Source of the DNA: Photobacterium aquae
GTDB lineage: Bacteria > Pseudomonadota > Gammaproteobacteria > Enterobacterales > Vibrionaceae
Direction of reading: 5' to 3'
Length of the DNA stretch: 64,000 nt
Assembly (NCBI RefSeq): GCF_001029445.1
Contig: NZ_LDOT01000023.1
Span: 124,001-188,000, forward strand
In this document: positions 1-8,977 of the stretch, in pieces
Layout: every line of letters begins with the position of its first letter
Position numbering within the stretch: position 1 is the first letter of the stretch
Made by a program: the position numbers and the translations under genes
The notes under the pieces: generated by a model
The model's database searches: none
What the model was told of the DNA's origin: nothing
Seen by the model: the letters and a program-made list of their open reading frames with translations, nothing else

Positions 1-714
1 TCAATGGCTGTTCGCGGTATAGGTTGAATAGTAGATATCAACCTTTATCGGCAAAAGCGCATTGATACCCCCAAGTTTTTCTACCACGGATGCAAACGCA
101 CCCTGTTGGCCGAAGTGCTGGCAGAGTTGCTCATAGCGGGTAGATGAAGAAAATAAGATATGTGCGAGCTGCTGTGCATTGACATCCAGCGTTAATTGGC
201 TGGTTATGATCTGACGTTCAACAAGTGTTTTGTAATCACTCAGGTTGATGGCGTGATCATAGTTGGATGGGGTTGCTGCAGTCTCGATGCCTAGCAGAGA
301 CATATATTCGCAGAGCAAAACCTCGAAATCGTACACAATGACGGTGGCATTGGCGGCGCAGACCCGCTCAAGCTCCGTCACTAAGGCATCGGACTTGGCA
401 TAAGAGAGCGAACCGGCGAAGGTGACGACATCGGCACAATGGTCGGGTAATGGTAGGTGTTCCCCTGAGCCCTGTGAGTAATGGATGCCATCTGCGGGCT
501 TAGTTTGATCCAGCATATCTTGGCTTGGATCGACACCGTAAACGTTTTGGCAGTAGTGGCTAAGCGCAACGGTTGAAATGCCCGTTCCACAGCCAATATC
601 AACGCCGCAGGCAAGGTGCTGTCCGGCCAGGATCTCGTTGAGGATCATCTGGTGGAGCGGTGGCCGATAGGCGGCATAATGCTGTGAAATTTCGCTGTTG
701 TATTGTTCGCTCAT
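1..714 (-). CDS. Class I SAM-dependent methyltransferase
   Basis: This 237-residue protein is a small-molecule-type methyltransferase of the Rossmann-fold class. Motif I is clear near residues 38-46 (VDIGCGTGI), followed by an acidic residue at the end of strand 2 (YGVDPS), and a motif like PLPDHCADVV near residue 90, the pattern of the Methyltransf_11/UbiE-like group. The C-terminal third carries no motif I recognise, so the substrate cannot be named. The stop codon lies at the very first bases of the window and the ATG is preceded by a purine-rich stretch, so the gene is complete. It is transcribed away from the Lon-like protease gene and shares a 343-bp divergent region with it. Function as a methyltransferase is secure; the pathway is unknown. 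Confidence 0.85.
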   Translation of the reverse strand: MSEQYNSEISQHYAAYRPPLHQMILNEILAGQHLACGVDIGCGTGISTVALSHYCQNVYGVDPSQDMLDQTKPADGIHYSQGSGEHLPLPDHCADVVTFAGSLSYAKSDALVTELERVCAANATVIVYDFEVLLCEYMSLLGIETAATPSNYDHAINLSDYKTLVERQIITSQLTLDVNAQQLAHILFSSSTRYEQLCQHFGQQGAFASVVEKLGGINALLPIKVDIYYSTYTANSH

Positions 715-1057
715 GGGCTTCCGTCCTTGTGATCTGCTTAATTAGCGGTTTGGTTTTATCTGCATGATTTTAAGTCTGAAAATCACCAAGTCAAACGGTT
801 AGCCATCAGGTATTTCGAGCCAAGGAGCAAGTGGCTTGTGTGCATTGCTTATGGGTAAAGTGCTGGGACTTTGCCAAGGGAGAATAAAGATATTCGTATA
901 AGAAGTCTTGAGAGCTGTGAGTTGCGTAAATATGGTTATAAAACCACCAAACACGGTACATTTTGATGCTTGCGGCAGTAAACATCGTTTAAGTCACTAA
1001 AAAATAATAACAAGCTGGTTACACTGGTGATAAGTACCTGTTTATGGAGGGAGCCAT
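715..1057. other. Divergent intergenic region
   Basis: This 343-bp region separates the divergent methyltransferase and Lon-like protease genes. A strong Shine-Dalgarno sequence (GGAGGG) lies just before the protease ATG. AT-rich stretches around 960-1015 could hold the promoter, but no confident -35/-10 pair or operator can be assigned by eye. Confidence 0.5.
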
Positions 1058-3430
1058 ATGAGTATTACATCGCTAGGCAGTGACAAACTGTATCGCGCTT
1101 CTGAGTTGAATGGCTTGCCCGAAGACTGCAAGTCAACCAAAAATCTAACCCCGCTTGATGAGATCGTCGGTCAGGAACGTGCCCAGAAGGCCGTTGAGTT
1201 TGCCATGTCGATCAAGGAGAAGGGTTACAATATCTATGCCATCGGCCGTAATGGTTTGGGTAAGCGAACCATGGTATTGCGCTACCTGAACCGCCATGAT
1301 CCTAACGGTAATGGTCACCCCCTTTATGATTGGTGTTACGTGGCCAACTTTGACGAGCCTCGCAGCCCTCGTATTCTGACGTTGCCAGCTGGGCATGGTC
1401 AGGCATTTAAAAAAGATATCGAAAAGTTGATGACCCGTCTGGTCAAGGCGCTGCCAATGGCTTTCGATAACGAAATGTATTTCAGTCGTTCGGAAACGCT
1501 GAAAAATCAGTTGGCGGAAAAGCAGCAAGGGGCATTGCTGTCGTTGACCAAGGAAGCACAGGAAAAAAGTGTGAGTCTGTCGGTAACGCCAGCAGGTGAT
1601 TACCAGCTAGTGGCGCTTAACGGAGAGCAGCCGCATACCGAGGAGTCGTTTGCCCAACTGACCGCCGAGCAGCAGAAGGCGTTTGAAACAGTCATCAATG
1701 ACTTGGAATACAAGCTGCGTGGCATTGTTCGTGAGCTAACAGAGTACGAAGAAGAATTCTCTGACAAAATTCAGAAGCTCAACGAAGAAGTTGCGCTGGA
1801 TGTAGTTACCCACTTTATCAAGCCGCTGCTTGAGAAATACAAGCCGTTGCCGGATGTGAAGAAGTACCTCAAGGCGATGCAGGCTGACATTCTTGATAAT
1901 CTTGAAATCTTTCTTGAAGAAAGCGAAGAGCAGGTGGCACTGGCCTATGCTGCCCTCGATAAGAAGATGCCTCGGCGCTACCAGATCAATGTGTTGGTCA
2001 ATCAGGGCGAAGAGCAGTTTCCTATCGTGGTGGAGGAAAGCCCCAACTACCACTCTATTTTTGGTTATGTCGAAAATGCGACCTTCAAAGGCACGGTGTT
2101 TACCGACTTCTCTTTGATTCGAGCGGGCAGCCTGCATCGTGCCAACGGTGGGGTCTTGCTGATGGATGCGGTGAAGGTGCTTGAGCGGCCGTATGTTTGG
2201 GATGGCCTTAAGCGTGCGCTGCGTTCGCGCAAGCTCAGCGTCAGCTCGCTGGAGAAGGAAGTGACCCTGTCCGGGACGATTTCTCTCGATCCTGAGCCGA
2301 TCCCGCTTAATGTGAAGATCATTTTGTTCGGTGACTACCAGACTTACCAGTTGTTGCAACACTATGATCCTGAATTTAGCGAGCTGTTCCGGGTGACTGC
2401 AGATTTTGAGGATGAGATGCAGCGCACTGATGAGTCGGAGGCGCAGTACGCCAAGTTTATCTCCAGCATCGTAAATGATAACAATATGTTGCACTGTGAT
2501 CGCAAGGCGATCGCCAGGATCATCGAATACAGTTCGCGCCAGGCCGATGATCAAAACAAATTGTCGTTGCATTCGGCCGATATCGCCAATCTGCTGCGCG
2601 AATCCAATTACGTTGCTAAATCCTCCAATGCAACCATGATCCGGGCGACCCATGTTGAGCAGGCGTTGCAGAGCCAAGAGAAGCGGGTCAGTCGGCTTAA
2701 AGATCATGTCATGCAAACCTTCACTAATGGTACGACGCTGATTGACACTTACGGTGAAGTCGTCGGGCAGATCAATGGCCTGTCGGTGATTTCAACGTCC
2801 GATTATCAGTTCGGTGCTCCGAACCGGATCACGGCAACCACGGCGTATGGGGCTGGTGGGGTATTTGATATCGAGCGCAGCGTTGATTTGGGCGGGCGTA
2901 TTCACTCGAAAGGGGTGATGATTCTATCGGCATACCTTGCGTCGATGTTCGGCCGTGAGAACCGGATCCCGCTGACGACGCATATCACGTTCGAGCAGTC
3001 CTACGGGGGCGTTGATGGTGATAGTGCTTCAATGGCCGAGCTGTGTGCGATTGTTTCTGCCTTTTCACAGGTTCCTCTACGTCAAGGCGTGGCCATTACC
3101 GGCTCGATGAACCAGTTTGGTGCCGCCCAGCCAATTGGTGGGGTGAACCAGAAAATTGAGGGATTCTTTGATGTGTGCAGCATCAAGGGGCGTGAGTCTG
3201 GTCAAGGGGTGATTATTCCGGCCTCCAACGTACATAACCTGATGCTGCGCAAAGACATTGTGGAAGCGGTTGAGCGCGGTGAGTTCCATATCTGGGCCAT
3301 TAGCCACGTCAAGGAGGCCATCTCGATTTTGACGGGCCAGCCAGCCGGTGAAATGGCACTGGACGGCAGCTATCCTGTAGATAGCGTATTGGGACAGGCT
3401 CAGCTTAAGCTCAATGCGCTAAGGCGTTAG
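1058..3430 (+). CDS. Lon-family (LonB/YcbZ-like) ATP-dependent protease
   Basis: A 790-residue cytoplasmic ATP-dependent serine protease of family S16, in the subgroup represented by E. coli YcbZ. A Walker A-like loop (GRNGLGKR, residues 63-70) opens the N-terminal AAA module, a charged coiled-coil-like insertion spans about 200-290, and the proteolytic domain occupies roughly 570-770. The catalytic dyad can be placed: Ser656 in GDSAS and Lys699 in GGVNQK, 43 residues apart, the same spacing as Ser679-Lys722 in E. coli Lon. The canonical Lon motif is GPSAG, so the Pro and Gly around the serine are changed here to Asp and Ser. Strong SD before the ATG; a clear rho-independent terminator follows, so it is monocistronic. 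The physiological substrates of this subgroup are poorly known. Confidence 0.92.
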   Translation: MSITSLGSDKLYRASELNGLPEDCKSTKNLTPLDEIVGQERAQKAVEFAMSIKEKGYNIYAIGRNGLGKRTMVLRYLNRHDPNGNGHPLYDWCYVANFDEPRSPRILTLPAGHGQAFKKDIEKLMTRLVKALPMAFDNEMYFSRSETLKNQLAEKQQGALLSLTKEAQEKSVSLSVTPAGDYQLVALNGEQPHTEESFAQLTAEQQKAFETVINDLEYKLRGIVRELTEYEEEFSDKIQKLNEEVALDVVTHFIKPLLEKYKPLPDVKKYLKAMQADILDNLEIFLEESEEQVALAYAALDKKMPRRYQINVLVNQGEEQFPIVVEESPNYHSIFGYVENATFKGTVFTDFSLIRAGSLHRANGGVLLMDAVKVLERPYVWDGLKRALRSRKLSVSSLEKEVTLSGTISLDPEPIPLNVKIILFGDYQTYQLLQHYDPEFSELFRVTADFEDEMQRTDESEAQYAKFISSIVNDNNMLHCDRKAIARIIEYSSRQADDQNKLSLHSADIANLLRESNYVAKSSNATMIRATHVEQALQSQEKRVSRLKDHVMQTFTNGTTLIDTYGEVVGQINGLSVISTSDYQFGAPNRITATTAYGAGGVFDIERSVDLGGRIHSKGVMILSAYLASMFGRENRIPLTTHITFEQSYGGVDGDSASMAELCAIVSAFSQVPLRQGVAITGSMNQFGAAQPIGGVNQKIEGFFDVCSIKGRESGQGVIIPASNVHNLMLRKDIVEAVERGEFHIWAISHVKEAISILTGQPAGEMALDGSYPVDSVLGQAQLKLNALRR

Positions 3431-3470
3431 TGGCTGGCGTATCGATCGCACTGGCTGAATATTATTGATA

Positions 3471-3505
3471 GAAAATCCCGGCATTGTCCGGGATTTTCTT
3501 ATTTT
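3471..3505 (+). terminator. Rho-independent terminator of Lon-like gene
   Basis: An 11-bp perfect stem (GAAAATCCCGG at 3471-3481 with its complement at 3488-3498), a six-base loop and a T-rich tail follow the Lon-like gene. Confidence 0.9.
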
Positions 3506-3659
3506 TATCCGTCCTGTTTTGTTTTCAACATACTGAAAATAAAGGGCTCGGTTGGCGTTTTAAAAGAGTGAACAGAATATGAATATCAGCCTCAAGAAAG
3601 GTTAATACACCGTATCGTATCGTTGAGGGTAACAAAGCACAGAACACTGGGAGAAGCTC

Positions 3660-4418
3660 ATGATTAGTGTCGTAATTATTACCCTGAATGAAGAAAAGCG
3701 TATTGGCCGTTTGTTGGAGGATTTGTCTAACCAGACGTACCGTGATTTTGAAGTGGTTGTAGTCGATTCCAACTCCGAGGACAAAACCTGCGAGGTTGCC
3801 CGTGGGTTTGGAAAGGCTTTTCAAAACTTGATTGTTCACCGTATGGATGGCCGTGGTACATCGCTCGGCCGTAATACGGGGGCGGAACTGGCAACCCATG
3901 AGCGCTTGTTGTTTCTTGATGCCGATGTGCGGTTGGCGCCGGATTTCCTCGCTAAGGCCATGCATCAGTTCAAGAAGAAACCGCTGGAAGTGGCAGGTGT
4001 CTATATGAATGGTGATGAGCTGGCATTGGGTTACCGCTTGGGTTACGGCCTGTTCAATGCGGGTTTGTTGGCAACATCGTTCTTTTTCCCGACAGCGGTA
4101 GGTGCGTGCATCTTTTCAACCAAGCATGCCCACCAGAGAATCGGTGGTTTTGACGAGAAAATAGTGCTTTGCGAAGACTGCGATTATGTTAGACGCGCTT
4201 CCCAGACGTTCAAATTCCGGATGCTGCCGCTGACATTCAGTTTTGATCCGCGCCGCTTGGAGCAAGAAGGTTTTTTCAGCATGGGGCTGACATACTTCAA
4301 GGCCAATGTCCGCCGCTTCTTCTTTGGTGAAATGCGCAACAACGAAATGGATTACAAATTCGGCCATTATGAGGATCAGACCAAGAGCACAGCGGAACAG
4401 CAAGGCGGAGCGGCGTAA
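3660..4418 (+). CDS. Family 2 glycosyltransferase
   Basis: A 252-residue GT-A fold glycosyltransferase of the GT2 family. The N-terminus has the nucleotide-sugar binding strand (VVIITLNEEKRIGRLL), a second acidic strand end (VVVVDSNSEDKT, around 33-44), and the metal-binding DXD as LDADV at 86-90. A later acidic motif (CEDCDY, about 170) corresponds to the catalytic-base region. The segment around 125-150 is hydrophobic and may contact the membrane. The stop codon overlaps by one base (TAATG) the start of the next gene, a DedA-LssY membrane protein, so the two are translationally coupled. Together they suggest modification of an envelope lipid or lipid-linked sugar; that is inference from context. 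Confidence 0.88.
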   Translation: MISVVIITLNEEKRIGRLLEDLSNQTYRDFEVVVVDSNSEDKTCEVARGFGKAFQNLIVHRMDGRGTSLGRNTGAELATHERLLFLDADVRLAPDFLAKAMHQFKKKPLEVAGVYMNGDELALGYRLGYGLFNAGLLATSFFFPTAVGACIFSTKHAHQRIGGFDEKIVLCEDCDYVRRASQTFKFRMLPLTFSFDPRRLEQEGFFSMGLTYFKANVRRFFFGEMRNNEMDYKFGHYEDQTKSTAEQQGGAA

Positions 4419-5686
4419 TGCTGTCTTGGTGGGTACTGTTTGGCGGCGCCCTGTTGGACGCCGTCATCGGTGCGAATTTTTTTGTCCACGGCGAACCGTT
4501 TTTTGTGGGCGCTGGATACCTGCTTAGTACCGGGGTCTACTATGGGGTACCGGCGGTGTTGATCGGAGGCTTTCTGGGCGATCAGATCAGCTACATGATT
4601 GGGCGAAAGTACGGCATGCAGGGGCGGCGTTACGTTACGGCAAAGTTTCCCAAATCTCGGCGCGCTTTTGCCAGGGCAAAGCTGGAGCTCAACAAACGCG
4701 GGGTATTGGTGATTGCAATGGCAAGATTGCTGGGAGCCGTGGCATGGGTGATGCCGTTCTTGGTGGGATCCTACCGAGTATCTTGGGCCAAATTTACCTT
4801 GTGGTCGAGCATCGGGCTGGTAGTGGGCATCGGCCAGTTCATTGCGTTGGGCTACGTTGGCAGCAAGGGGATATCGTTTTTGCCGCCTTGGTCTGATATT
4901 CAGCTGGTTCTTCAGGAAAACGCCATATTACTGTTCGGTGTGGTGGTGGCTGTCATTTTCAGTGTGGTGTGTTACCGCCGTTTTCGCCGCCATAAGGCGA
5001 AGTTCGGGGCGATTGTTGCCAGCTGGCTATTGGTAATGCTTGGGGTGAATTATATCCACTTTTTCAACTCATCTGCCTACCAGTTTGATGAGCCGCTGGA
5101 GCCTCATACTCAAGTGGTGAGCTCGTTGGGGCAGCTCGACTACCATGTTTACTCTGGCCTGTCGGCGGTTTATGACGACTCACAGCCCATGAATATCGTA
5201 TTAATTGGCGCATCGCCTCAACAGCTGATGAAGGAGCTGGGCTGGATTCAGAACAAGACCTTTTCGCGTGACGAGATCAGCTTCAGCGTGTACTTGGACT
5301 TGCTGCGTCGTCAAGAGCCCCCGATATCCGATCTTTATTGGAACAAACAGCCGCAGCGGTTGGCTTATCAGGAAAAAGGGGATTTAGTTAAACGCAACCA
5401 TATGCGCTGGTGGTTCGCTGGGGTAGATGCTGTAACGCAGCAAGATATCTGGCTGGGAGCGGTGAGTTACGATAACCGTCTGGAGCTGTCTTTCTACAAA
5501 GGGATATTAACGGTGCTACACGGTATTGACCCGTATGTGGATGTCGAACGGGACAGGCTGGCCGAACGGGCGCAGGCGCAGGGATGGCAGGTTTCCACCT
5601 ACAAGGTGAGTGAGCCGATTAACTTTACGCAGGATCACGAATTTTATACTGACGGTCATGTTGTAGTGATAAAAAATAGTGCTTGA
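4418..5686 (+). CDS. DedA-family membrane protein fused to LssY C-terminal domain
   Basis: A 422-residue two-domain protein. Residues 1-200 form a DedA/SNARE-associated membrane domain: several hydrophobic helices, the GGFLGDQISYMIGR region typical of DedA proteins, and the conserved RLLGAVAWVMPFLVG segment around 108-122. A further helix (about 165-187) leads to a soluble LssY_C-type domain (about 205-415), seen as VLIGASPQQL, the RDEISFSVYL region, RNHMRWW, and IWLGAVSYD. DedA proteins are lipid transporters/flippases in the inner membrane; LssY_C is a domain of unknown function often fused to DedA or PAP2 modules. The one-base overlap with the upstream glycosyltransferase argues for a joint role in lipid-linked glycoconjugate handling (inference). 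Confidence 0.85.
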   Translation: MLSWWVLFGGALLDAVIGANFFVHGEPFFVGAGYLLSTGVYYGVPAVLIGGFLGDQISYMIGRKYGMQGRRYVTAKFPKSRRAFARAKLELNKRGVLVIAMARLLGAVAWVMPFLVGSYRVSWAKFTLWSSIGLVVGIGQFIALGYVGSKGISFLPPWSDIQLVLQENAILLFGVVVAVIFSVVCYRRFRRHKAKFGAIVASWLLVMLGVNYIHFFNSSAYQFDEPLEPHTQVVSSLGQLDYHVYSGLSAVYDDSQPMNIVLIGASPQQLMKELGWIQNKTFSRDEISFSVYLDLLRRQEPPISDLYWNKQPQRLAYQEKGDLVKRNHMRWWFAGVDAVTQQDIWLGAVSYDNRLELSFYKGILTVLHGIDPYVDVERDRLAERAQAQGWQVSTYKVSEPINFTQDHEFYTDGHVVVIKNSA

Positions 5687-5727
5687 GTGATTGTCACTAC
5701 CGTGGGACTCATGGGAAGATGGATACG

Positions 5728-5759
5728 CCCAAGTTACCTTGCTTGGGGATCTCTTTTTT
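5728..5759 (+). terminator. Possible terminator after the DedA-LssY gene
   Basis: A short stem (CCCAAG at 5728-5733 with CTTGGG at 5742-5747) is followed by a CTCTTTTTT tract. The stem is only six pairs, so termination may be partial. Confidence 0.5.
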
Positions 5760-5803
5760 AAGCGCGGCTTGTCTGCCGTCGTCCCATTTTAGGAACTATT
5801 GAT

Positions 5804-6730
5804 ATGATGCAGGCAGAACGCCGTGCTGACCTCATTTTGCTCGCGACCACCGTACTGGCTGCCGCAGGATGGATTTTTTCGAAGGAAGCGATTGCCGGAT
5901 TGCCGCCGTTTGGCTTTATCGGGTTGAGATTTTTTATTGCCTCTTTGTGTCTGCTACCCTTTTGCTGGCGCTCGTTTCGACATGTGAGTCGCTCGGACAT
6001 CGCGAAAGCCATGGGGGTGGGGTGTTTGCTAGGTACCGCGCTCTTGATGTGGATTTATGCGATTTCAGCCAGTGATACGCTGGGGGAAGGGGCATTTATC
6101 ATGAGTTTGTCGATGCTGTTTGTGCCTTTGGTAGGCTGGCCGCTGTTCAAGCAGGCACCGCCAAGAATCTTCTGGCTAGCGTTGCCTATCGCCGTGATGG
6201 GACTATTGATGCTCTCGTTAGGGGGCGGTAATGGTTGGCAGTTCTCCTTGAGCCAGAGCTATTTTATGGCGGCGGCCGTGATGATTGCCGTGCATTTCAA
6301 TTTCAACAGCAAGTATGCCCGTCGCCTGTCGACATTGGTGCTAACCAGCTTGCAGTTGTTTGTTACCGGTTGCCTTGGTTTGTTGGCCTCACTGTTTTTT
6401 GAATCTGCACCTGTGAGTGTCAGCGCGGAGATCTGGGGTTGGTTCTTGCTAAGTACCTTGGTGGCAACCAGCCTGCGCTATGTGATGATGACCGCCGGGC
6501 AGAAAGACAGCAGCCCGGTTAATGCGGCGATTATTATGATTTTGGAACCGGTTTGGACGGTGGTTCTGAGTGTGGTGTGGTATGCCGAAGCCATGCCGGA
6601 TTATAAGCTGATGGGCTGCGCATTAATCTTGACGGCCTTGTTCACCTACCGTGGTGCGCCGCTGATTTGGCGATATCTAAAACAACGCCGAGTTGTCCAG
6701 CAGCAAGAGCGTGAAACCCAGCAGGCATAA
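5804..6730 (+). CDS. EamA/DMT-superfamily transporter
   Basis: A 308-residue inner-membrane protein with about ten hydrophobic segments arranged as two EamA repeats. Repeat one starts at residues 7-30 (LILLATTVLAAAGWIFSKEAI) and repeat two begins near 155 (YFMAAAVMIAVHFNFNSKY). The closing segment has the hallmark LEPVWTVVLSVVWYAE, matching the conserved E-P-x-x-x motif of the drug/metabolite transporter superfamily. The family exports amino acids, metabolites or drugs; the substrate cannot be predicted. Two consecutive ATG codons (5804 and 5807) are possible starts. It lies about 120 bp behind the DedA-LssY gene on the same strand but probably forms its own unit because a weak terminator intervenes. 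Confidence 0.88.
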   Translation: MMQAERRADLILLATTVLAAAGWIFSKEAIAGLPPFGFIGLRFFIASLCLLPFCWRSFRHVSRSDIAKAMGVGCLLGTALLMWIYAISASDTLGEGAFIMSLSMLFVPLVGWPLFKQAPPRIFWLALPIAVMGLLMLSLGGGNGWQFSLSQSYFMAAAVMIAVHFNFNSKYARRLSTLVLTSLQLFVTGCLGLLASLFFESAPVSVSAEIWGWFLLSTLVATSLRYVMMTAGQKDSSPVNAAIIMILEPVWTVVLSVVWYAEAMPDYKLMGCALILTALFTYRGAPLIWRYLKQRRVVQQQERETQQA

Positions 6731-7208
6731 TGAATAATGGGACAATCTGTTAATGCCATTATTGGCAGATTGTTCCTATCGTGTAACGACTGATTCTGCA
6801 AAACCAACCCTATTAAAATCACCTTGTTTCTAAAGAACCTTTCCTTGTCGGTTTTAGCGACATCCCTCAAGCCTCGTAGCAATAAACTGTATATAAGCAC
6901 CGTTAGAATGTTCTATCCCGAAATATACAAAATTGATTCTCTATTAACGAGCCCCCACTGGCTCACTTTTGCCCTTGCTCTTTATTTAAAATTCTGATTT
7001 ATATTAGTTTATTTTGTTGTCTTGTGTGTATATGAGATCTCGTTAAATCCGAGTTCTTACTTTGCGTGGGGCTAAAAAACGCTTCATGAGAATATGCATC
7101 AATGTTAAGTTGCTGAATATAAAGGATTGGATTGGCTGTGAGTTCTGTGGAAGAGCGTGTTTAAGCCGTGGTTTAAACGAGAATTCAGGGTAATAAGCTG
7201 TTAACCGT
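6731..7208. other. AT-rich intergenic region
   Basis: This 478-bp stretch has no convincing gene. An eight-base inverted repeat (ACAATCTG at 6742-6749, CAGATTGT at 6766-6773) just after the EamA gene could be a weak terminator, though no T-run follows. The remainder is AT-rich and marks the left edge of the accessory patch that follows. Confidence 0.5.
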
Positions 7209-7628
7209 ATGACTAAGAAGACTCGATTATCAATTCAAGATGATAGCGGCAATCATATCTTAACCTCCTATGTGGCGGTGCCTGGTTGTGACTATGAGGG
7301 TGCCGATTTATCAGGTTTATCTTTCATTGGGCAGAAAGGCTTACGTGGCCGATGCTTCAGGCATTCGATTCTTTACTGGGCTAATTTGTCGAATTCAGAT
7401 TTTAGCGGATGTGATTTTCGTAATTGTGATTTGAGAGGTGCTATTTTGTCCGGTGCATTATTGACGAATTGTGACTTCAGAGGCGCGAAGCTGGGAAAAG
7501 ACAATTTAAGTGGTGAAACCGAAGTTGATGGTGCGAACTTTGAAGGCTCACTATATGACAAAAATAGTGAGTTTCCTGAAGGGTTTAGTCCGAAATATGC
7601 AGGAATGCACTATCAAGTAAACGGTTAA
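7209..7628 (+). CDS. Pentapeptide-repeat protein
   Basis: A 139-residue soluble protein. From about residue 27 to 115 the sequence follows the pentapeptide rhythm A(D/N)LXX or CDFXX: GADLSG, WANLSN, SDFSG, CDFRN, CDLRG, AILSG, ALLTN, CDFRG, AKLGK. This predicts a right-handed quadrilateral beta-helix. Short proteins of this type are common accessory genes; some (Qnr, MfpA) protect DNA gyrase, but at about eight or nine recognisable repeats this one is shorter than Qnr (about 218 residues) and I do not claim that role. It is flanked immediately downstream by an IS110 transposase remnant and is more AT-rich than the upstream genes, consistent with horizontal acquisition. Confidence 0.8.
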   Translation: MTKKTRLSIQDDSGNHILTSYVAVPGCDYEGADLSGLSFIGQKGLRGRCFRHSILYWANLSNSDFSGCDFRNCDLRGAILSGALLTNCDFRGAKLGKDNLSGETEVDGANFEGSLYDKNSEFPEGFSPKYAGMHYQVNG

Positions 7629-7650
7629 CAAACGACTATGGCGTCAATAG

Positions 7651-8100
7651 CTAATTTCTGGCGATGTTTTCGTTCCACATGACTCCATCTCGAATCATCG
7701 CATTTAAGATCACAACCATCTTCTTTATACACGCAATAATGGCGACTTTTGTCGGTTTCCCTGCATCGCAGACATCATAGTCATGTAGAGAGCACGGTGC
7801 GTACATGTGCTCGTCCCCCTGAATGACTCGCTTGCCTTTATAGCGTCCATTCTCTCGATTGATGGGGGCAATACCAATGAGTGCAGCGGCTTGTTTGTTA
7901 CTAATAAGCCCATAAATAAACAAGACACCCATAGTTTTGTAATTGGAACTGCCGCAGGCTTCCATTCCGATAATGGCTGGCGGCAAGTTAGCAAAAATGT
8001 GAGTACCTTTGCTCGAGATATTGTTTTGTGGATCAGGGGGTTGCCATTGGCATCCTCGCCGTGGATACTGAAGTGTGGTTTAAAGAAAAGCAGGCTTAAA
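7651..8100 (-). pseudogene. IS110-family transposase remnant 1, internally deleted and frameshifted
   Basis: On the minus strand, the N-terminal part reads IHGEDANGNPLIHKTISRA (about 8062-8005), shifts frame near 7990, continues as LPPAIIGMEACGSSNY, then jumps directly to the C-terminal transposase region NKQAAALIGIAPINRENG followed by KPTKVAIIACIKKMVVILNA. In intact IS110 enzymes roughly 200 residues separate these N- and C-terminal blocks, so an internal deletion plus at least one frameshift has destroyed the gene. The catalytic DEDD block is mostly lost. A downstream disruption also removes the usual continuity near YAPCSLHDYDV. Homology is assigned by motif recognition. Confidence 0.85.
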
Positions 8101-8228
8101 GTTGATATCGCAGATGGAGAAGAATAAGGGATAATGGCTTTCTAACGTTTTCTAGTGTAGTTGAGTCTGGCTGAGGGGTTTATGCCATTTGTTATACACG
8201 CATGATAATTTAATTTGAGGGAATAAAA

Positions 8229-8666
8229 GTGAGGCGTTGGAATGTATTTGGTTTCTTGTTATTGCTGGTATTATTAGTAAGTTTTTGCATATCAGGTATT
8301 TCAATTTTTAAGACACAGCAGTATATCGAGTTATTAACGAATAAAGAGCAAGCATTTTCTCTCTATGATAAAGCTAGAAATAATCCTAAAGCTTCACCTC
8401 AGGACTTGACTCGAGCGACTAAATTGATCTCAGCTGAACTATATCTTCTTGGTGTTGATAAGGTTTATTACATAGATCTACTAGGGAATGAGATTTTGTT
8501 TGAACCAACGGAAGCAGATGAAAAACAGAGAAAATTAAGGCTTGTTGAAAAAAATAAGGCAAGACATTATATAAAACGTCATCTTTGGCAAAATGCTTTA
8601 TTTATGACGTTATTATTCGTTTATTTCTTGTTTTATAAACGTCGTAAAAATGCGTATAACAGATAA
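8229..8666 (+). CDS. Small two-helix membrane protein, unknown function
   Basis: A 145-residue protein starting at GTG, preceded by a TTGAGGG Shine-Dalgarno-like sequence at 8215-8221. It has a hydrophobic helix at about 5-27 and a second near the C-terminus (about 120-136), ending in a strongly basic tail (YKRRKNAYNR). The 90-residue loop between them is charged and mostly helical, so it probably faces the periplasm with both ends in the cytoplasm. I recognise no family. It sits between two IS110 remnants in an AT-rich patch, which suggests an acquired accessory gene. Confidence 0.6.
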   Translation: MRRWNVFGFLLLLVLLVSFCISGISIFKTQQYIELLTNKEQAFSLYDKARNNPKASPQDLTRATKLISAELYLLGVDKVYYIDLLGNEILFEPTEADEKQRKLRLVEKNKARHYIKRHLWQNALFMTLLFVYFLFYKRRKNAYNR

Positions 8667-8727
8667 GGATGTGTGTAGTGCAGCCAATATCTGCATGAAG
8701 GGGCTGGTAGTAAAGTTGGCTACGATA

Positions 8728-8845
8728 GAAGAAAGTGAGCACTTTTGCCCGGGATATTGTTTTGTGAATCAGGGGAGAGGCGTTTGGTATCTTTGCCGTG
8801 GATACTAAAGGAATGATTTGGCTAAATCAATCCCATAGATAGAAA
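8728..8845 (-). pseudogene. IS110-family transposase remnant 2 (N-terminal fragment)
   Basis: The minus strand carries scrambled-frame pieces of the IS110 N-terminus: YGIDLAKSF (around 8838-8810), FSIHGKDTKRL, then LIHKTISRAKVLTFF (around 8772-8728). The corresponding nucleotides and about 90 bp beyond them (to about 8935) resemble remnant 1 at 8005-8190, so both derive from the same or sibling elements. Stop codons and frameshifts make it non-functional; everything beyond the first 50 codons is missing. Confidence 0.75.
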
Positions 8846-8977
8846 GTGACATGGTGGCCTCTGAACGTTTTTTTATTCAGACTCACTAGGTGTGGCAGAG
8901 TCTGGATGAGGGGGAGTCCATGTCATGCGTTATCTTTCTATTAACTATCGAGAAGTAAACAAAAGGCTAATCTAATA

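Noticed and set aside
1736..2716. A 326-codon open frame on the minus strand inside the Lon-like protease gene.
   Set aside because: It lies fully antisense to a strongly supported protease gene, with no ribosome-binding site or domain; GC-skewed third positions explain it.
7209..7628. The pentapeptide-repeat protein as a Qnr-type gyrase protector.
   Set aside because: It is only about 139 residues with eight or nine clear repeats, and lacks the loop pattern of Qnr.
7620..8940. Possible integron cassette (attC-like) sites: TTAACAAACG just after the pentapeptide gene, and GCGTTAT near 8930.
   Set aside because: No integrase gene, no convincing paired R and L boxes, and the GTTAT ends fit the shared ends of the IS110 remnants better.
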